In this document: one piece after another, positions 1-7,646 of the stretch | Layout: each line of letters begins with the position of its first letter | Numbering within the stretch: the first letter of the stretch is position 1 | Assembly: GCA_937959125.1 (NCBI GenBank) | Contig: CALGQU010000125.1 | Location: forward strand, 1-61,196 | DNA: 61,196 nt | From: an uncultured Croceitalea sp. | GTDB taxonomy: Bacteria; Bacteroidota; Bacteroidia; Flavobacteriales; Flavobacteriaceae | Reading direction: 5' to 3' | Notes under the pieces: generated by a model | Seen by the model: only the letters and a program-made list of their open reading frames with translations | Told to the model about the DNA's origin: nothing | The model's database searches: none | Program-made: the position numbers and the translations under genes

Positions 1-221
1 GGCCTATTGGTATTTGTGCTTTGATCGGCCGTAAACCCATTGGGGGAGTTGTCCGTCCAGGTATTAACGTCCTGGCCTTGCACCGTGGTGTTGGTTCCAG
101 CATCTGCTTTTAACCATAAGTTTAAGTTGGAATTTACGCCACCTGGTGATTGGGCGGTTAGTTGGTAGCTTCCTAAAGTGCATAAAAACACGCATAGGAA
201 TAGGGAATACAAGTTTTTCAT
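1..221 (-). CDS. secreted protein, N-terminal fragment (runs off left edge)
   Basis: Only the first 73 codons lie in the window; the rest continues past base 1. The ATG is at 221-219. Residues 1-24 form a signal peptide: MKNLYS, then a hydrophobic stretch, ending in a TAQ-type cleavage site. The mature part contains a NLWLKADAGT motif, which I associate with the start of lectin-like/LamG-type domains in large secreted flavobacterial proteins, often exported by the type IX system. That identity is inferred from a short stretch. No Bacteroidota promoter box is evident upstream. Function unknown; probably a cell-surface or extracellular protein. Confidence 0.7.
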   Translation of the reverse strand, partial: MKNLYSLFLCVFLCTLGSYQLTAQSPGGVNSNLNLWLKADAGTNTTVQGQDVNTWTDNSPNGFTADQSTNTNR

Positions 222-384
222 TTAAAGGGGTTTTGTGGATAGCCTGCTGATTGTCATAGCTATAACAAGCTTTTAAACAGGCTTTGATACCCCAATTTTA
301 CCACCTAAGAGGAGATGAAACGAAATAATTGTTGTGGAATTCAGAAGTTAATGTAGTGAAAGTAGTATTTTATGATGTTTAATG

Positions 385-410
385 TAATATTTTTCTTACT
401 AAAAATATTA
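385..410. repeat. perfect 10-bp AT-only inverted repeat
   Basis: The arms TAATATTTTT (385-394) and AAAAATATTA (401-410) are exact reverse complements around the loop CTTACT. The repeat lies in the 222-bp gap between the left-edge secreted protein start and the acyl-CoA-binding protein stop. It could be a weak terminator for the minus-strand operon ending at 444 or a binding site for the gene at 221. The stem has no G-C pairs, so termination would be poor. Confidence 0.45.
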
Positions 411-443
411 CCATCCTATCTGATCAATGTTTTTTAAAGTATG

Positions 444-707
444 CTATGCGCTCTTTATTTCTTGATTGACCAATAGCACATAAGCTTCCATAGCTTCTTG
501 TTTGCTTAGGTTTTGGGCTTGGATAAGCGCATTGGCCTTAAAGGCATTGATAAGTGGTGTTTTGCTACCCGGGTTGTCAAAATTTTTATTGGCTATTTTG
601 TAATACGCGTAGAGCTTTAATAAGATATCGGCAGGAATGGGTTCCGTAAAATTATTTACGAATTCCACGGCTTCGTCAAACTTCTTATGTGTATCCTTAT
701 TGGTCAT
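444..707 (-). CDS. acyl-CoA-binding protein
   Basis: A small cytosolic protein of 87 residues when started at the ATG at 707 (MTNKDTHKKF). An in-frame ATG at 728 would add seven residues lying further inside psd and looks less natural. The sequence matches the acyl-CoA-binding protein fold: an N-terminal helix with FDEAVEFV, then LLKLYAYYKIA resembling the classic YxxYKxA ligand-binding motif, and a C-terminal helix with EAMEAYVLLV. It would bind long-chain acyl-CoA. It is the last gene of the lipid cluster and overlaps the psd 3' end by 11 bp, which points to translational coupling and fits a role in phospholipid supply. Confidence 0.85.
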   Translation of the reverse strand: MTNKDTHKKFDEAVEFVNNFTEPIPADILLKLYAYYKIANKNFDNPGSKTPLINAFKANALIQAQNLSKQEAMEAYVLLVNQEIKSA

Positions 708-1371
708 CCTTTGAGGGTAACATGGCAATGCAAGTTTTTGCCCCGGTTACTTTTTGGTTCAATCCAACACAAATTTTGCTGTCCAGCGGTAGAAAAAGGT
801 CTACCCGCGAACCGAATTTTATAAAACCCGCATCTTGTCCCTGTACGACGGGTTCTCCTTCTTCTGCATAATTAACGATTCTACGGGCCAAGGCACCGGC
901 AATTTGACGGTATAAAATTTCACCAAATTTTGGAGTATGGATCACTACGGTGGTCCTCTCATTGTCCGTGCTGGATTTAGGATGCCAGGCGACTAGATAT
1001 TTGCCTGGATGGTATTTGGAGAAGGTGATGGTCCCACTTGCCGCATACCGCGTGACATGCACGTTCAGTGGTGACATAAATATGGAAACTTGTTTTCGTT
1101 TTTCCTTAAAGTATTCTGTTTCCTCAACTTCTTCGATTACTACTACTTTACCATCTACGGGAGCTAAAATCTCATCAAAATTTGGGGTGACCAAACGTTT
1201 GGGATTTCTGAAAAACTGTAAAATCAATATCAAAAAAGCCAATGCGGTAAGCTGTAAGGTCAACCTTAACCACTGCGGTGTTATGTAAAAGTGAGCCACA
1301 AAAACGGTTACAACGGTAAGGAAGAATGCAATAAGGATGATATTTTTCCCCTCTTTATGAAACATAAGCAA
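697..1371 (-). CDS. psd: phosphatidylserine decarboxylase family protein
   Basis: The 224-residue enzyme decarboxylates phosphatidylserine to phosphatidylethanolamine at the inner membrane. Two hydrophobic segments occupy about residues 10-50. The self-cleavage site that makes the pyruvoyl cofactor is visible as FGS at 186-188, with the serine as the future pyruvoyl group. The FMSPLNVHVTRY and KYHPGKYLVAW stretches are typical of the short proenzyme class. The gene overlaps cdsA upstream by 17 bp and the acyl-CoA-binding protein downstream by 11 bp. With cdsA it forms part of the CDP-diacylglycerol to PE route. A pssA gene is not in this window. Start codon MLM could be either Met. Confidence 0.93.
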   Translation of the reverse strand: MLMFHKEGKNIILIAFFLTVVTVFVAHFYITPQWLRLTLQLTALAFLILILQFFRNPKRLVTPNFDEILAPVDGKVVVIEEVEETEYFKEKRKQVSIFMSPLNVHVTRYAASGTITFSKYHPGKYLVAWHPKSSTDNERTTVVIHTPKFGEILYRQIAGALARRIVNYAEEGEPVVQGQDAGFIKFGSRVDLFLPLDSKICVGLNQKVTGAKTCIAMLPSKDDQ

Positions 1372-2158
1372 ACAGTTTTAATGTCAAAAAAGCCAAAGGT
1401 GCTGCATAGATGAGGCTATCCAAGCGGTCCCAAATACCTCCATGGCCCGGTAAAATGGCACCACTGTCCTTTACCCCGGCCACCCGTTTGAACTTGGATT
1501 GCAATAAATCCCCCAAACCTCCCGAAATTACAATGACCACGCATAATACCATCCATTGGCCAGTGCTGATACGCGGTTCATATTGGGATAAAAAATATGC
1601 AGCTACCAGTGCAAAAATAAGCCCTCCAAGAGAACCTTCAATAGTTTTTTTAGGGGAAACGGAAGGGAAAAGTTTATTTCTCCCAAGAGTTCTGCCTACT
1701 AAATAGGCAAAACTATCACTTACCCAAATCAAAATAAAAATTCCCATGATGAGAAATTGCGCAAAACCAGTATCATTATAAGGGATCATGGTGAGAAAAA
1801 TACATCCACCACCAATATAGAACACACCTATTATAAATTTTTGTACCGAATTGAAATCCAAATGTTTTTTTGAAAACAGATAGGCCATTAAAGCAAAGTT
1901 TACCGTTAGCGTCAATATCAAAAGGAAGTTAATGGGTATCTTATCATGTATCAAATAAATATAGGCCCACCATAAGGCTAAATACGCAATAAAAATATGA
2001 TAGCCTTTTAGCTGTACTATTCTTTTGTACTCATACAGGCAGGCAAGACCAAAGGTCATAAACAGAAAATCAAAAGCATCTGAATTTAGAAAAACGGTAG
2101 AAAGCAGAAGAACTACGTATAAAATTCCCGTAATGCTGCGCTTAAAAAGTTCTTTCAT
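1355..2158 (-). CDS. cdsA: phosphatidate cytidylyltransferase (CDP-diacylglycerol synthase)
   Basis: An integral membrane enzyme of 267 residues that makes CDP-diacylglycerol from CTP and phosphatidic acid, the precursor of all phospholipids. About seven to eight hydrophobic segments are visible. The C-terminal family signature is intact: K-R, then KDSG, then HGGIWDRLD at 239-247, whose acidic residues bind Mg-CTP. It lies 4 bp after the LUD-domain gene and overlaps psd, so it is an internal gene of the rsfS-ftsH-LUD-cdsA-psd-ACBP operon. Length is normal for the short bacterial form. Confidence 0.95.
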   Translation of the reverse strand: MKELFKRSITGILYVVLLLSTVFLNSDAFDFLFMTFGLACLYEYKRIVQLKGYHIFIAYLALWWAYIYLIHDKIPINFLLILTLTVNFALMAYLFSKKHLDFNSVQKFIIGVFYIGGGCIFLTMIPYNDTGFAQFLIMGIFILIWVSDSFAYLVGRTLGRNKLFPSVSPKKTIEGSLGGLIFALVAAYFLSQYEPRISTGQWMVLCVVIVISGGLGDLLQSKFKRVAGVKDSGAILPGHGGIWDRLDSLIYAAPLAFLTLKLFAYVS

Positions 2159-2162
2159 TGTG

Positions 2163-2771
2163 TTAGTAGTCTTCTAACAGCAAAAGATATACATTTTTTG
2201 ATGCACTGCCGTAAGAAAGGAAGTCATTTTTATTTTCTTGTGTAGGTTCAAAATGTTTTAAGGTCGTGATATTATCCGGAAGGGTCTTATCGTATTTCTT
2301 TTTAATCACCTTTAGGGCCTCGCTTATAGAATCTACCAATTGGCTGGTAGTGGCAAAAACGATAAGGTTGTCAGGCAATTCATTTAGTTTACGTTCCTTA
2401 ATTTGATTGGAACAGACCAAAATGGACCCGTTGTGGGCAATAAGATGTTCGCAGGTGGTGAAGAAGATATCGCTATCCTTGCGCTTGTCCGTAAAGTTCA
2501 GCTTTTCCGTTGCAAAGCGTTCGTTTATCCTTTTGTCAAGGGTATAAAAGGCTTGGGTCTGCCAATCATTTTCAGAGATGATACTTTCTAGGGCAGTTAG
2601 GATTTCCGTAAAGTTTTCGCAGTAGATAAATTTACCCCCGTTTTTTTTGAAATAAATGGTAAATTTTTCATCAATGGGAATCTTTAGGTCGGGCATATGC
2701 TCCCCGCGGGTTTCCGTGGTTTCTTTGGGAACTTTCTTTCCACCTCCAAAAAGTTTATCAAAAACACCCAT
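2163..2771 (-). CDS. LUD-domain (LutC/YkgG-like) protein
   Basis: A 202-residue protein that I place in the LUD domain family because of the TACxGI-like region around FFTTCEHLIAHNGSILVCS and its fixed position between ftsH and cdsA in flavobacteria. LutC relatives take part in lactate oxidation, but this copy has no lutA/lutB neighbours, so a lactate role is not supported. The N-terminus is glycine/lysine rich (FGGGKK). Spacing to ftsH is 23 bp and to cdsA 4 bp, which fits one transcript. Function unknown. Confidence 0.75.
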   Translation of the reverse strand: MGVFDKLFGGGKKVPKETTETRGEHMPDLKIPIDEKFTIYFKKNGGKFIYCENFTEILTALESIISENDWQTQAFYTLDKRINERFATEKLNFTDKRKDSDIFFTTCEHLIAHNGSILVCSNQIKERKLNELPDNLIVFATTSQLVDSISEALKVIKKKYDKTLPDNITTLKHFEPTQENKNDFLSYGSASKNVYLLLLEDY

Positions 2772-2794
2772 GTTAACCGCTCTACCTATTTAGC

Positions 2795-4789
2795 CTATTC
2801 CGCTTCTTTTTCCGTCTCCTTGCTTTCTTCCGCAGTAATTTCCTTGCCATTTGGGATTACCCCGGCAAGTTCTTCTTTCTCAAAAGGTCTTTTTCCAAAA
2901 ATCTTTTCTAGATCGTCTTTAAAAATCACCTCTTTTTCCAACAAACGTTCCGCCAGTTCGGTTAGTTTATCTTTGTTTTCTTTCAAAAGTGCGATGGCAC
3001 GTTGGTATTGCTTCTCTATTATTTTTGAGATTTCCGTGTCGATCTTCTGTGCCGTTTCTTCACTGTAAGGTTTTGTGAAACCGTATTCACTTTGTCCGGA
3101 ATCATAATAGGTGATATTCCCTAATTCCTCATTAAGTCCATAAATGGTTACCATGGCCCTAGCTTGTTTGGTAACTTTTTCCAAATCACTTAAAGCACCT
3201 GTGGATATTTTGTCGAACATTACTTTCTCTGCGGCGCGCCCCCCCATGGTAGCACACATTTCATCCAGCATTTGGTCCGGTCTTACGATAAGGCGCTCCT
3301 CTGGCAAGTACCAAGCTGCTCCCAACGATTGGCCCCTTGGAACGATAGTTACTTTGACCAAGGGTGCGGCATGTTCCAACATCCAACTTACTGTAGCGTG
3401 GCCAGCCTCATGAAACGCGATGGTTTTCTTTTCACCTTGGGTTATAATTTTGTTCTTCTTCTCTAAACCACCTACAATTCTATCAACGGCATCAAGAAAA
3501 TCTTGTTTGTTCACCGCTTTTTTTTCTTTTCGTGCTGCGATCAAGGCCGCTTCATTACAAACATTGGCAATATCAGCTCCGGAGAATCCGGGGGTCTGTT
3601 TTGCCAGAAAATCCAAATCCAACGTTTCCGCAGTTTTAATGGGTCTAAGGTGTACTTCAAAAATTTCTTTACGCTCCCTAATATCCGGAAGATCCACATA
3701 AATCTGTCGATCAAACCTCCCCGCACGCATCAAAGCCTTGTCCAACACATCTGCCCGGTTGGTAGCGGCAAGTACAATGACATTGGTATTGGTGCCAAAA
3801 CCATCCATTTCCGTAAGCAACTGATTCAAGGTATTTTCCCGCTCGTCATTGGAACCTGTAAAGTTGTTTTTACCCCTGGCCCTGCCTATGGCATCAATTT
3901 CATCAATAAATATAATGGCAGGCGATTTGTCCTTTGCCTGTTTGAACAAATCCCTTACCCTTGAGGCTCCTACACCTACGAACATTTCCACAAAATCTGA
4001 ACCTGAAAGGGAAAAGAACGGTACTTTGGCTTCCCCGGCAACAGCTTTGGCCAACAAGGTTTTACCGGTCCCCGGAGGGCCTACCAGTAAGGCACCTTTG
4101 GGGATTTTACCACCAAGGGAAGTATACTTATCCGGATTTCTAAGGAATTCCACAATCTCCTCCACTTCTTCTTTTGCCCCTTCTAGACCAGCTACATCTT
4201 TAAAAGAAGTCCTGGTATCGGTTTTTTCATCAAAAAGTTTTGCCTTGGATTTTCCGATATTAAAAATCTGTCCTCCGGCACCACCTCCGGCACCACCGGA
4301 CATACGCCGCATGAGGTAGATCCATATCCCTATAATGAGTGCAAACGGCAATAAAGAGAAAAGGATATCCCCAAGTACATTGTTTTCCGTATCAAAATCT
4401 ACAATAGTTTCTAAATTGTTGTCCTTTTTGATGTTTTTTATTTCATCCTCAAAATTCTGGAGATCTCCATAATCCAAGATATACTGAGGGGCCAAGCCAG
4501 CCGAAGGAATAATCGACTTATCCGATACGTTTTTATGGACGTCTTTCTTAAGGGCCTCATCCGTTAGGAATACTTTGGCCTGCCTGGTATTGGTGATAAT
4601 CAAGATTTCCTTGATGTCCCCATTTCTTAGAAATTCCTGTAGTTCAGAGGTAGTCGTCTTTTCCGTACTAGAAAAGGCACTACTGCCAAAGAATTGAAAA
4701 CCCAAGATCAAGGCCACGATCACGCCATAGATCCACCATGAGCTAAACCTAGGTTTTTTGGGGGTATTTGAATTGTTTTCTTTTGCCAT
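2795..4789 (-). CDS. ftsH: ATP-dependent zinc metalloprotease FtsH
   Basis: A 664-residue membrane-anchored AAA+ protease that degrades misfolded membrane proteins and regulatory substrates. Transmembrane helices lie at about 17-37 and 140-160, enclosing a periplasmic domain. A Gly/Ala-rich linker precedes the AAA module, with Walker A GPPGTGKT at 237-244 and Walker B FIDEIDA near 294-300. The zinc-protease motif HEAGH is at 460-464. The C-terminal tail is very rich in Glu and Lys. The gene starts 3 bp after rsfS and is followed by the LUD protein. Linkage to cdsA and psd suggests coupling of membrane protein turnover to lipid synthesis, as in E. coli where FtsH sets LpxC levels; the coupling here is inference. 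Confidence 0.97.
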   Translation of the reverse strand: MAKENNSNTPKKPRFSSWWIYGVIVALILGFQFFGSSAFSSTEKTTTSELQEFLRNGDIKEILIITNTRQAKVFLTDEALKKDVHKNVSDKSIIPSAGLAPQYILDYGDLQNFEDEIKNIKKDNNLETIVDFDTENNVLGDILFSLLPFALIIGIWIYLMRRMSGGAGGGAGGQIFNIGKSKAKLFDEKTDTRTSFKDVAGLEGAKEEVEEIVEFLRNPDKYTSLGGKIPKGALLVGPPGTGKTLLAKAVAGEAKVPFFSLSGSDFVEMFVGVGASRVRDLFKQAKDKSPAIIFIDEIDAIGRARGKNNFTGSNDERENTLNQLLTEMDGFGTNTNVIVLAATNRADVLDKALMRAGRFDRQIYVDLPDIRERKEIFEVHLRPIKTAETLDLDFLAKQTPGFSGADIANVCNEAALIAARKEKKAVNKQDFLDAVDRIVGGLEKKNKIITQGEKKTIAFHEAGHATVSWMLEHAAPLVKVTIVPRGQSLGAAWYLPEERLIVRPDQMLDEMCATMGGRAAEKVMFDKISTGALSDLEKVTKQARAMVTIYGLNEELGNITYYDSGQSEYGFTKPYSEETAQKIDTEISKIIEKQYQRAIALLKENKDKLTELAERLLEKEVIFKDDLEKIFGKRPFEKEELAGVIPNGKEITAEESKETEKEAE

Positions 4790-4792
4790 TGT

Positions 4793-5170
4793 TTAATTAT
4801 TGTAGCTACTTTCTACCGTGGTTACCTTGGCATCTCCCCAAAGTCCTTCAATATCGTAGAATTCCCTTATATGTTTTTGAAATACGTGGACCACTACATT
4901 TACGTAATCCATTAAAATCCACTCTGCGTTTTCCGAACCTTCTACATGCCAAGGCTTGTCCTTGATCGCTTTACTCACGGTTTTTTGTATGGAAGAAACT
5001 ATGGCGTTTACATGGGTATTGGATGTACCATTGCAAATGATAAAGTAGTCACAGACCGTGTTTTCTATTTCCCTGAGGTCCAGAAGATTAATATCTACGC
5101 CCTTCACATCTTCCATTCCTGATACTATTAAGGAAATAAGCTCATCCGCGCTAGCTCTGTCTTTCTGCAT
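4793..5170 (-). CDS. rsfS: ribosome silencing factor RsfS
   Basis: A 125-residue RsfS/Iojap family protein that binds ribosomal protein L14 and blocks subunit joining when nutrients are short. Family features include the segment CDYFIICNGTSNTHV and the C-terminal WILMDYVNVVVHVF, typical of the family core. It is the first gene of the minus-strand ftsH operon, divergent from birA. A TAnnTTTG box (TAACTTTG, read on the minus strand at 5197-5190) lies about 20 bp upstream of the ATG. No good TTG element is spaced behind it, so the promoter is tentative. Confidence 0.92.
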   Translation of the reverse strand: MQKDRASADELISLIVSGMEDVKGVDINLLDLREIENTVCDYFIICNGTSNTHVNAIVSSIQKTVSKAIKDKPWHVEGSENAEWILMDYVNVVVHVFQKHIREFYDIEGLWGDAKVTTVESSYNN

Positions 5171-5262
5171 TCAAAAATATTAGGTTTTACAAAGTTATTA
5201 CTTTTTTGTTTTGTGGCACTGCGTTTTTAACATTACATTCATCCTTATTATCAGCGGCCACC

Positions 5263-5994
5263 ATGCATATAATCAAACTTGATGCCATCGATTCCACAAA
5301 TACCTATTTAAAGGACTTGGCGTTGCGGGAGCATGTAGATGATGACACCGTAGTCTATACCCAAAACCAACATAAGGGTAGGGGGCAGTTGGGGAACCAA
5401 TGGGAGTCAGAGAAAGGTAAAAATCTAACTTTCAGTATATTAAAAAAATTTACCAACCTTAGAGTATCCCAAAAGGTATGGGTGAACAGTTTGGTAGCAC
5501 TGGCCATCATAGAAGTATTGCAGGGCATGGCAGTACCCAAGCTAGCTATTAAATGGCCTAACGACATTATGTCAGGGAATCAAAAGATATGCGGCATTTT
5601 AATTGAAAATGTATTACAAGGCAGCCATATTAAGCACACCATTATTGGGATCGGTCTTAATGTGAACCAAACGGTATTTGAAGGCTTGCCCAAGGCAAGC
5701 TCCCTTCAATTACTTTTGGAAAGACCCATTTTGCTGGACCCCTTGTTACTTGAATTGGCCAAAACCATTAGTCTACGACTAAAAGAAGTGGCTAGGATAC
5801 CATGGGACAAGCTAAAAGGGAATTATGAACGGGTGTTGTACCGCAAAGATATTATCACCGCTTTTGAAGATGCCCATGGATTGAAGTTCATGGGAATTAT
5901 CCGTACCATAGATCAACACGGAAAACTGTGGATAGCCCATGAGGATGGGCAGATGAAAAGCTATGGTTTAAAGGAAATCAAACTTTTGGGATAG
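5263..5994 (+). CDS. birA: biotin--[acetyl-CoA-carboxylase] ligase
   Basis: A 243-residue ligase that activates biotin as biotinyl-AMP and attaches it to the carrier domain of acetyl-CoA carboxylase. The motif GRGQLGNQW (biotin-AMP loop) and KWPNDI are both present. There is no N-terminal helix-turn-helix, so this is a class I, non-repressor BirA. I chose the ATG at 5263 (MHIIKLDAIDSTN) because the family begins at the IDSTNxY strand; the open frame extends back to 5206 without homology. It converges on the SRPBCC gene with abutting stop codons (5994/5995). Confidence 0.93.
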   Translation: MHIIKLDAIDSTNTYLKDLALREHVDDDTVVYTQNQHKGRGQLGNQWESEKGKNLTFSILKKFTNLRVSQKVWVNSLVALAIIEVLQGMAVPKLAIKWPNDIMSGNQKICGILIENVLQGSHIKHTIIGIGLNVNQTVFEGLPKASSLQLLLERPILLDPLLLELAKTISLRLKEVARIPWDKLKGNYERVLYRKDIITAFEDAHGLKFMGIIRTIDQHGKLWIAHEDGQMKSYGLKEIKLLG

Positions 5995-6387
5995 CTATAT
6001 CCTATCCATGTTGGTAGCCAGCGTTTCCATAAACTTTGTGATCGGGCCTTTGATCATCATAGCCATCATGGCGTTGAATTCCCCTTCAAAACTTAGGCCT
6101 ACTTCGCTTTGCCCAATGGCCCGTTCTGCAATTGTTGCGGTCAATGTAAACGGCAGTTTGTCGCTCGCCGCACCAAGGACTATTTTTTCATGTGGATATT
6201 GCTCCTTTAAGCGAAGGATAATTTCTGGCATTCCCTTAAGGGCAAACTTAAAGGTCTCTGTATCCAAAACTTCAAATTTGTCGATGTTCTCCGGCATCAA
6301 GGTTTCAAAATTTTTAACGTCCATTAAAAATTCAAATACCTCTTTAGGGCTTTTTGCCACGGTTTTTGTAGGTGTTTCTATATGCAT
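5995..6387 (-). CDS. SRPBCC (START/CoxG-like) family protein
   Basis: A 130-residue protein with the SRPBCC ligand-binding fold pattern: an early VFEFLMDVKNFETLMPENI segment, alternating strands, and a C-terminal amphipathic helix (GPITKFMETLATNM). Ligand unknown. It begins 4 bp after the pyrE stop and is almost certainly co-transcribed with it. No catalytic motif is visible. Short orthologs next to pyrE appear common in flavobacteria, from memory rather than a search. Confidence 0.75.
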   Translation of the reverse strand: MHIETPTKTVAKSPKEVFEFLMDVKNFETLMPENIDKFEVLDTETFKFALKGMPEIILRLKEQYPHEKIVLGAASDKLPFTLTATIAERAIGQSEVGLSFEGEFNAMMAMMIKGPITKFMETLATNMDRI

Positions 6388-6391
6388 AGTG

Positions 6392-7033
6392 CTATTGTTT
6401 CCAGTTTTGGGGGGCTTTGCGCCATTCCAATAAAGTTTGTACCGTTTCTTCCTTTACGTAATTGGTCTTCGATGCCTGATCGATAAGCAGGTCATAATTG
6501 CTTAGGGTATGTAGGGCCAGTTTTTCCGTTGCAAAATTTTCTTCGGCTATCTTAAATCCATAGGTAAATATGGCCAGCATGCCTTTAACGTCTGCCCCCG
6601 CTTCTTGTAAGGCCTTGACTGCGTTCAAGCTACTTTTGCCCGTACTTATCAAATCTTCAATGACCACTACGGATGTGCCCGCTTCCAATTGCCCTTCGAT
6701 TTGATTTTTGCGTCCGTGGGATTTTGGTTCCGGTCTCACATAGATAAATGGTAGCCCCAAGGCTTCTGCAACAAGGATACCTATGCCAATGGCCCCAGTG
6801 GCCACCCCGGCAATACAATCTGGCTTGCCGTATAGTTGCTCTACTTGTTTTGCCATTTCCTCCCTAATGTAGTTTCGTATCTGGGGGTAGGATAAGATAA
6901 TGCGATTGTCACAATAAATAGGGGATTTCCAGCCAGAAGCCCAAGTAAACGGATTTTCAGGATTCAACTTTATTGCATTAATTTGCAATAGTAACTCAGC
7001 TGTTTTTTTGGCGCTGTTCTTGTCTAAAATCAT
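6392..7033 (-). CDS. pyrE: orotate phosphoribosyltransferase
   Basis: A 213-residue enzyme that converts orotate and PRPP to OMP in de novo pyrimidine synthesis. The PRPP-binding loop VVVIEDLISTGKS is intact, and KNQIEG is the mobile catalytic loop. I chose the ATG at 7033 (MILDKNSAKK). The open frame extends to 7132 but would then overlap the divergent NUDIX gene. The sequence TACATTTG, read on the minus strand at 7045-7038, ends four bases before this ATG, so the mRNA may be leaderless. It is followed by the SRPBCC gene. Confidence 0.94.
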   Translation of the reverse strand: MILDKNSAKKTAELLLQINAIKLNPENPFTWASGWKSPIYCDNRIILSYPQIRNYIREEMAKQVEQLYGKPDCIAGVATGAIGIGILVAEALGLPFIYVRPEPKSHGRKNQIEGQLEAGTSVVVIEDLISTGKSSLNAVKALQEAGADVKGMLAIFTYGFKIAEENFATEKLALHTLSNYDLLIDQASKTNYVKEETVQTLLEWRKAPQNWKQ

Positions 7034-7040
7034 TGCGCAA

Positions 7041-7646
7041 ATGTATAAAGTTTTTGTTAATGAGTGCCCGTTGTTCTTAACAAATGAAAAGCCGGACAAT
7101 ACGGGAGGCAATGTTTTTTTGATGGAAGACAATGCTATAAATTACGCCATTACGTCGCTTTCCAAAAAATTGCTAAAAGAGGCCTATATCTATGATCCCA
7201 GTGATGATATTTTAGAAAAATTCAGCAGCAAGATCCCTATTGTAGTTGCTGCCGGCGGCCTGGTTACCAACCCCAAGGGAAAGGTGCTCTTTATTTATAG
7301 AAATGATAAATGGGACCTGCCCAAAGGAAAGTTGGATAAAGGCGAATCCATAGAAAAAGCAGCGATACGTGAGGTTGAAGAGGAAACCGGGGTTTCTGGC
7401 CTTTATATTGAAAAATACCTTAAAACGACCTACCATATTTTTAAACGTAACGGGGAATATCGATTAAAAAAAGTATTCTGGTTTGAAATGGTCACGGAAT
7501 TTGAGGGTGAACTGGTGCCGCAAGAAAAGGAAGGTATCACCAAAGTAAAGTGGAAAGGCAAGAAAAAAATTAAAAAAGCACTCCTAAACTCGTATCAAAA
7601 CATCAAACTCTTGTTTGAAGACGATGAATCAATTTCTGAGGATTGA
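7041..7646 (+). CDS. NUDIX hydrolase
   Basis: A 201-residue protein with a complete Nudix box from GKLDKGESIEKAA through REVEEETGV (the GX5EX7REUXEEXGU pattern) in its middle third. It should hydrolyse a nucleoside diphosphate derivative; the substrate is not predictable. The start at 7041 (MYKVFVNECP) gives the N-terminus usual for flavobacterial homologs. Its ATG sits inside the putative -7 box of the divergent pyrE gene, and only 7 bp separate the two start codons. Its 3' end overlaps the convergent M14 peptidase gene by 18 bp. Confidence 0.88.
   Translation: MYKVFVNECPLFLTNEKPDNTGGNVFLMEDNAINYAITSLSKKLLKEAYIYDPSDDILEKFSSKIPIVVAAGGLVTNPKGKVLFIYRNDKWDLPKGKLDKGESIEKAAIREVEEETGVSGLYIEKYLKTTYHIFKRNGEYRLKKVFWFEMVTEFEGELVPQEKEGITKVKWKGKKKIKKALLNSYQNIKLLFEDDESISED

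Noticed and set aside
3849-4319. 156-residue plus-strand ORF inside ftsH
   Set aside because: Antisense to the Walker A region of ftsH; Ser/Pro-rich composition is typical of a shadow frame.
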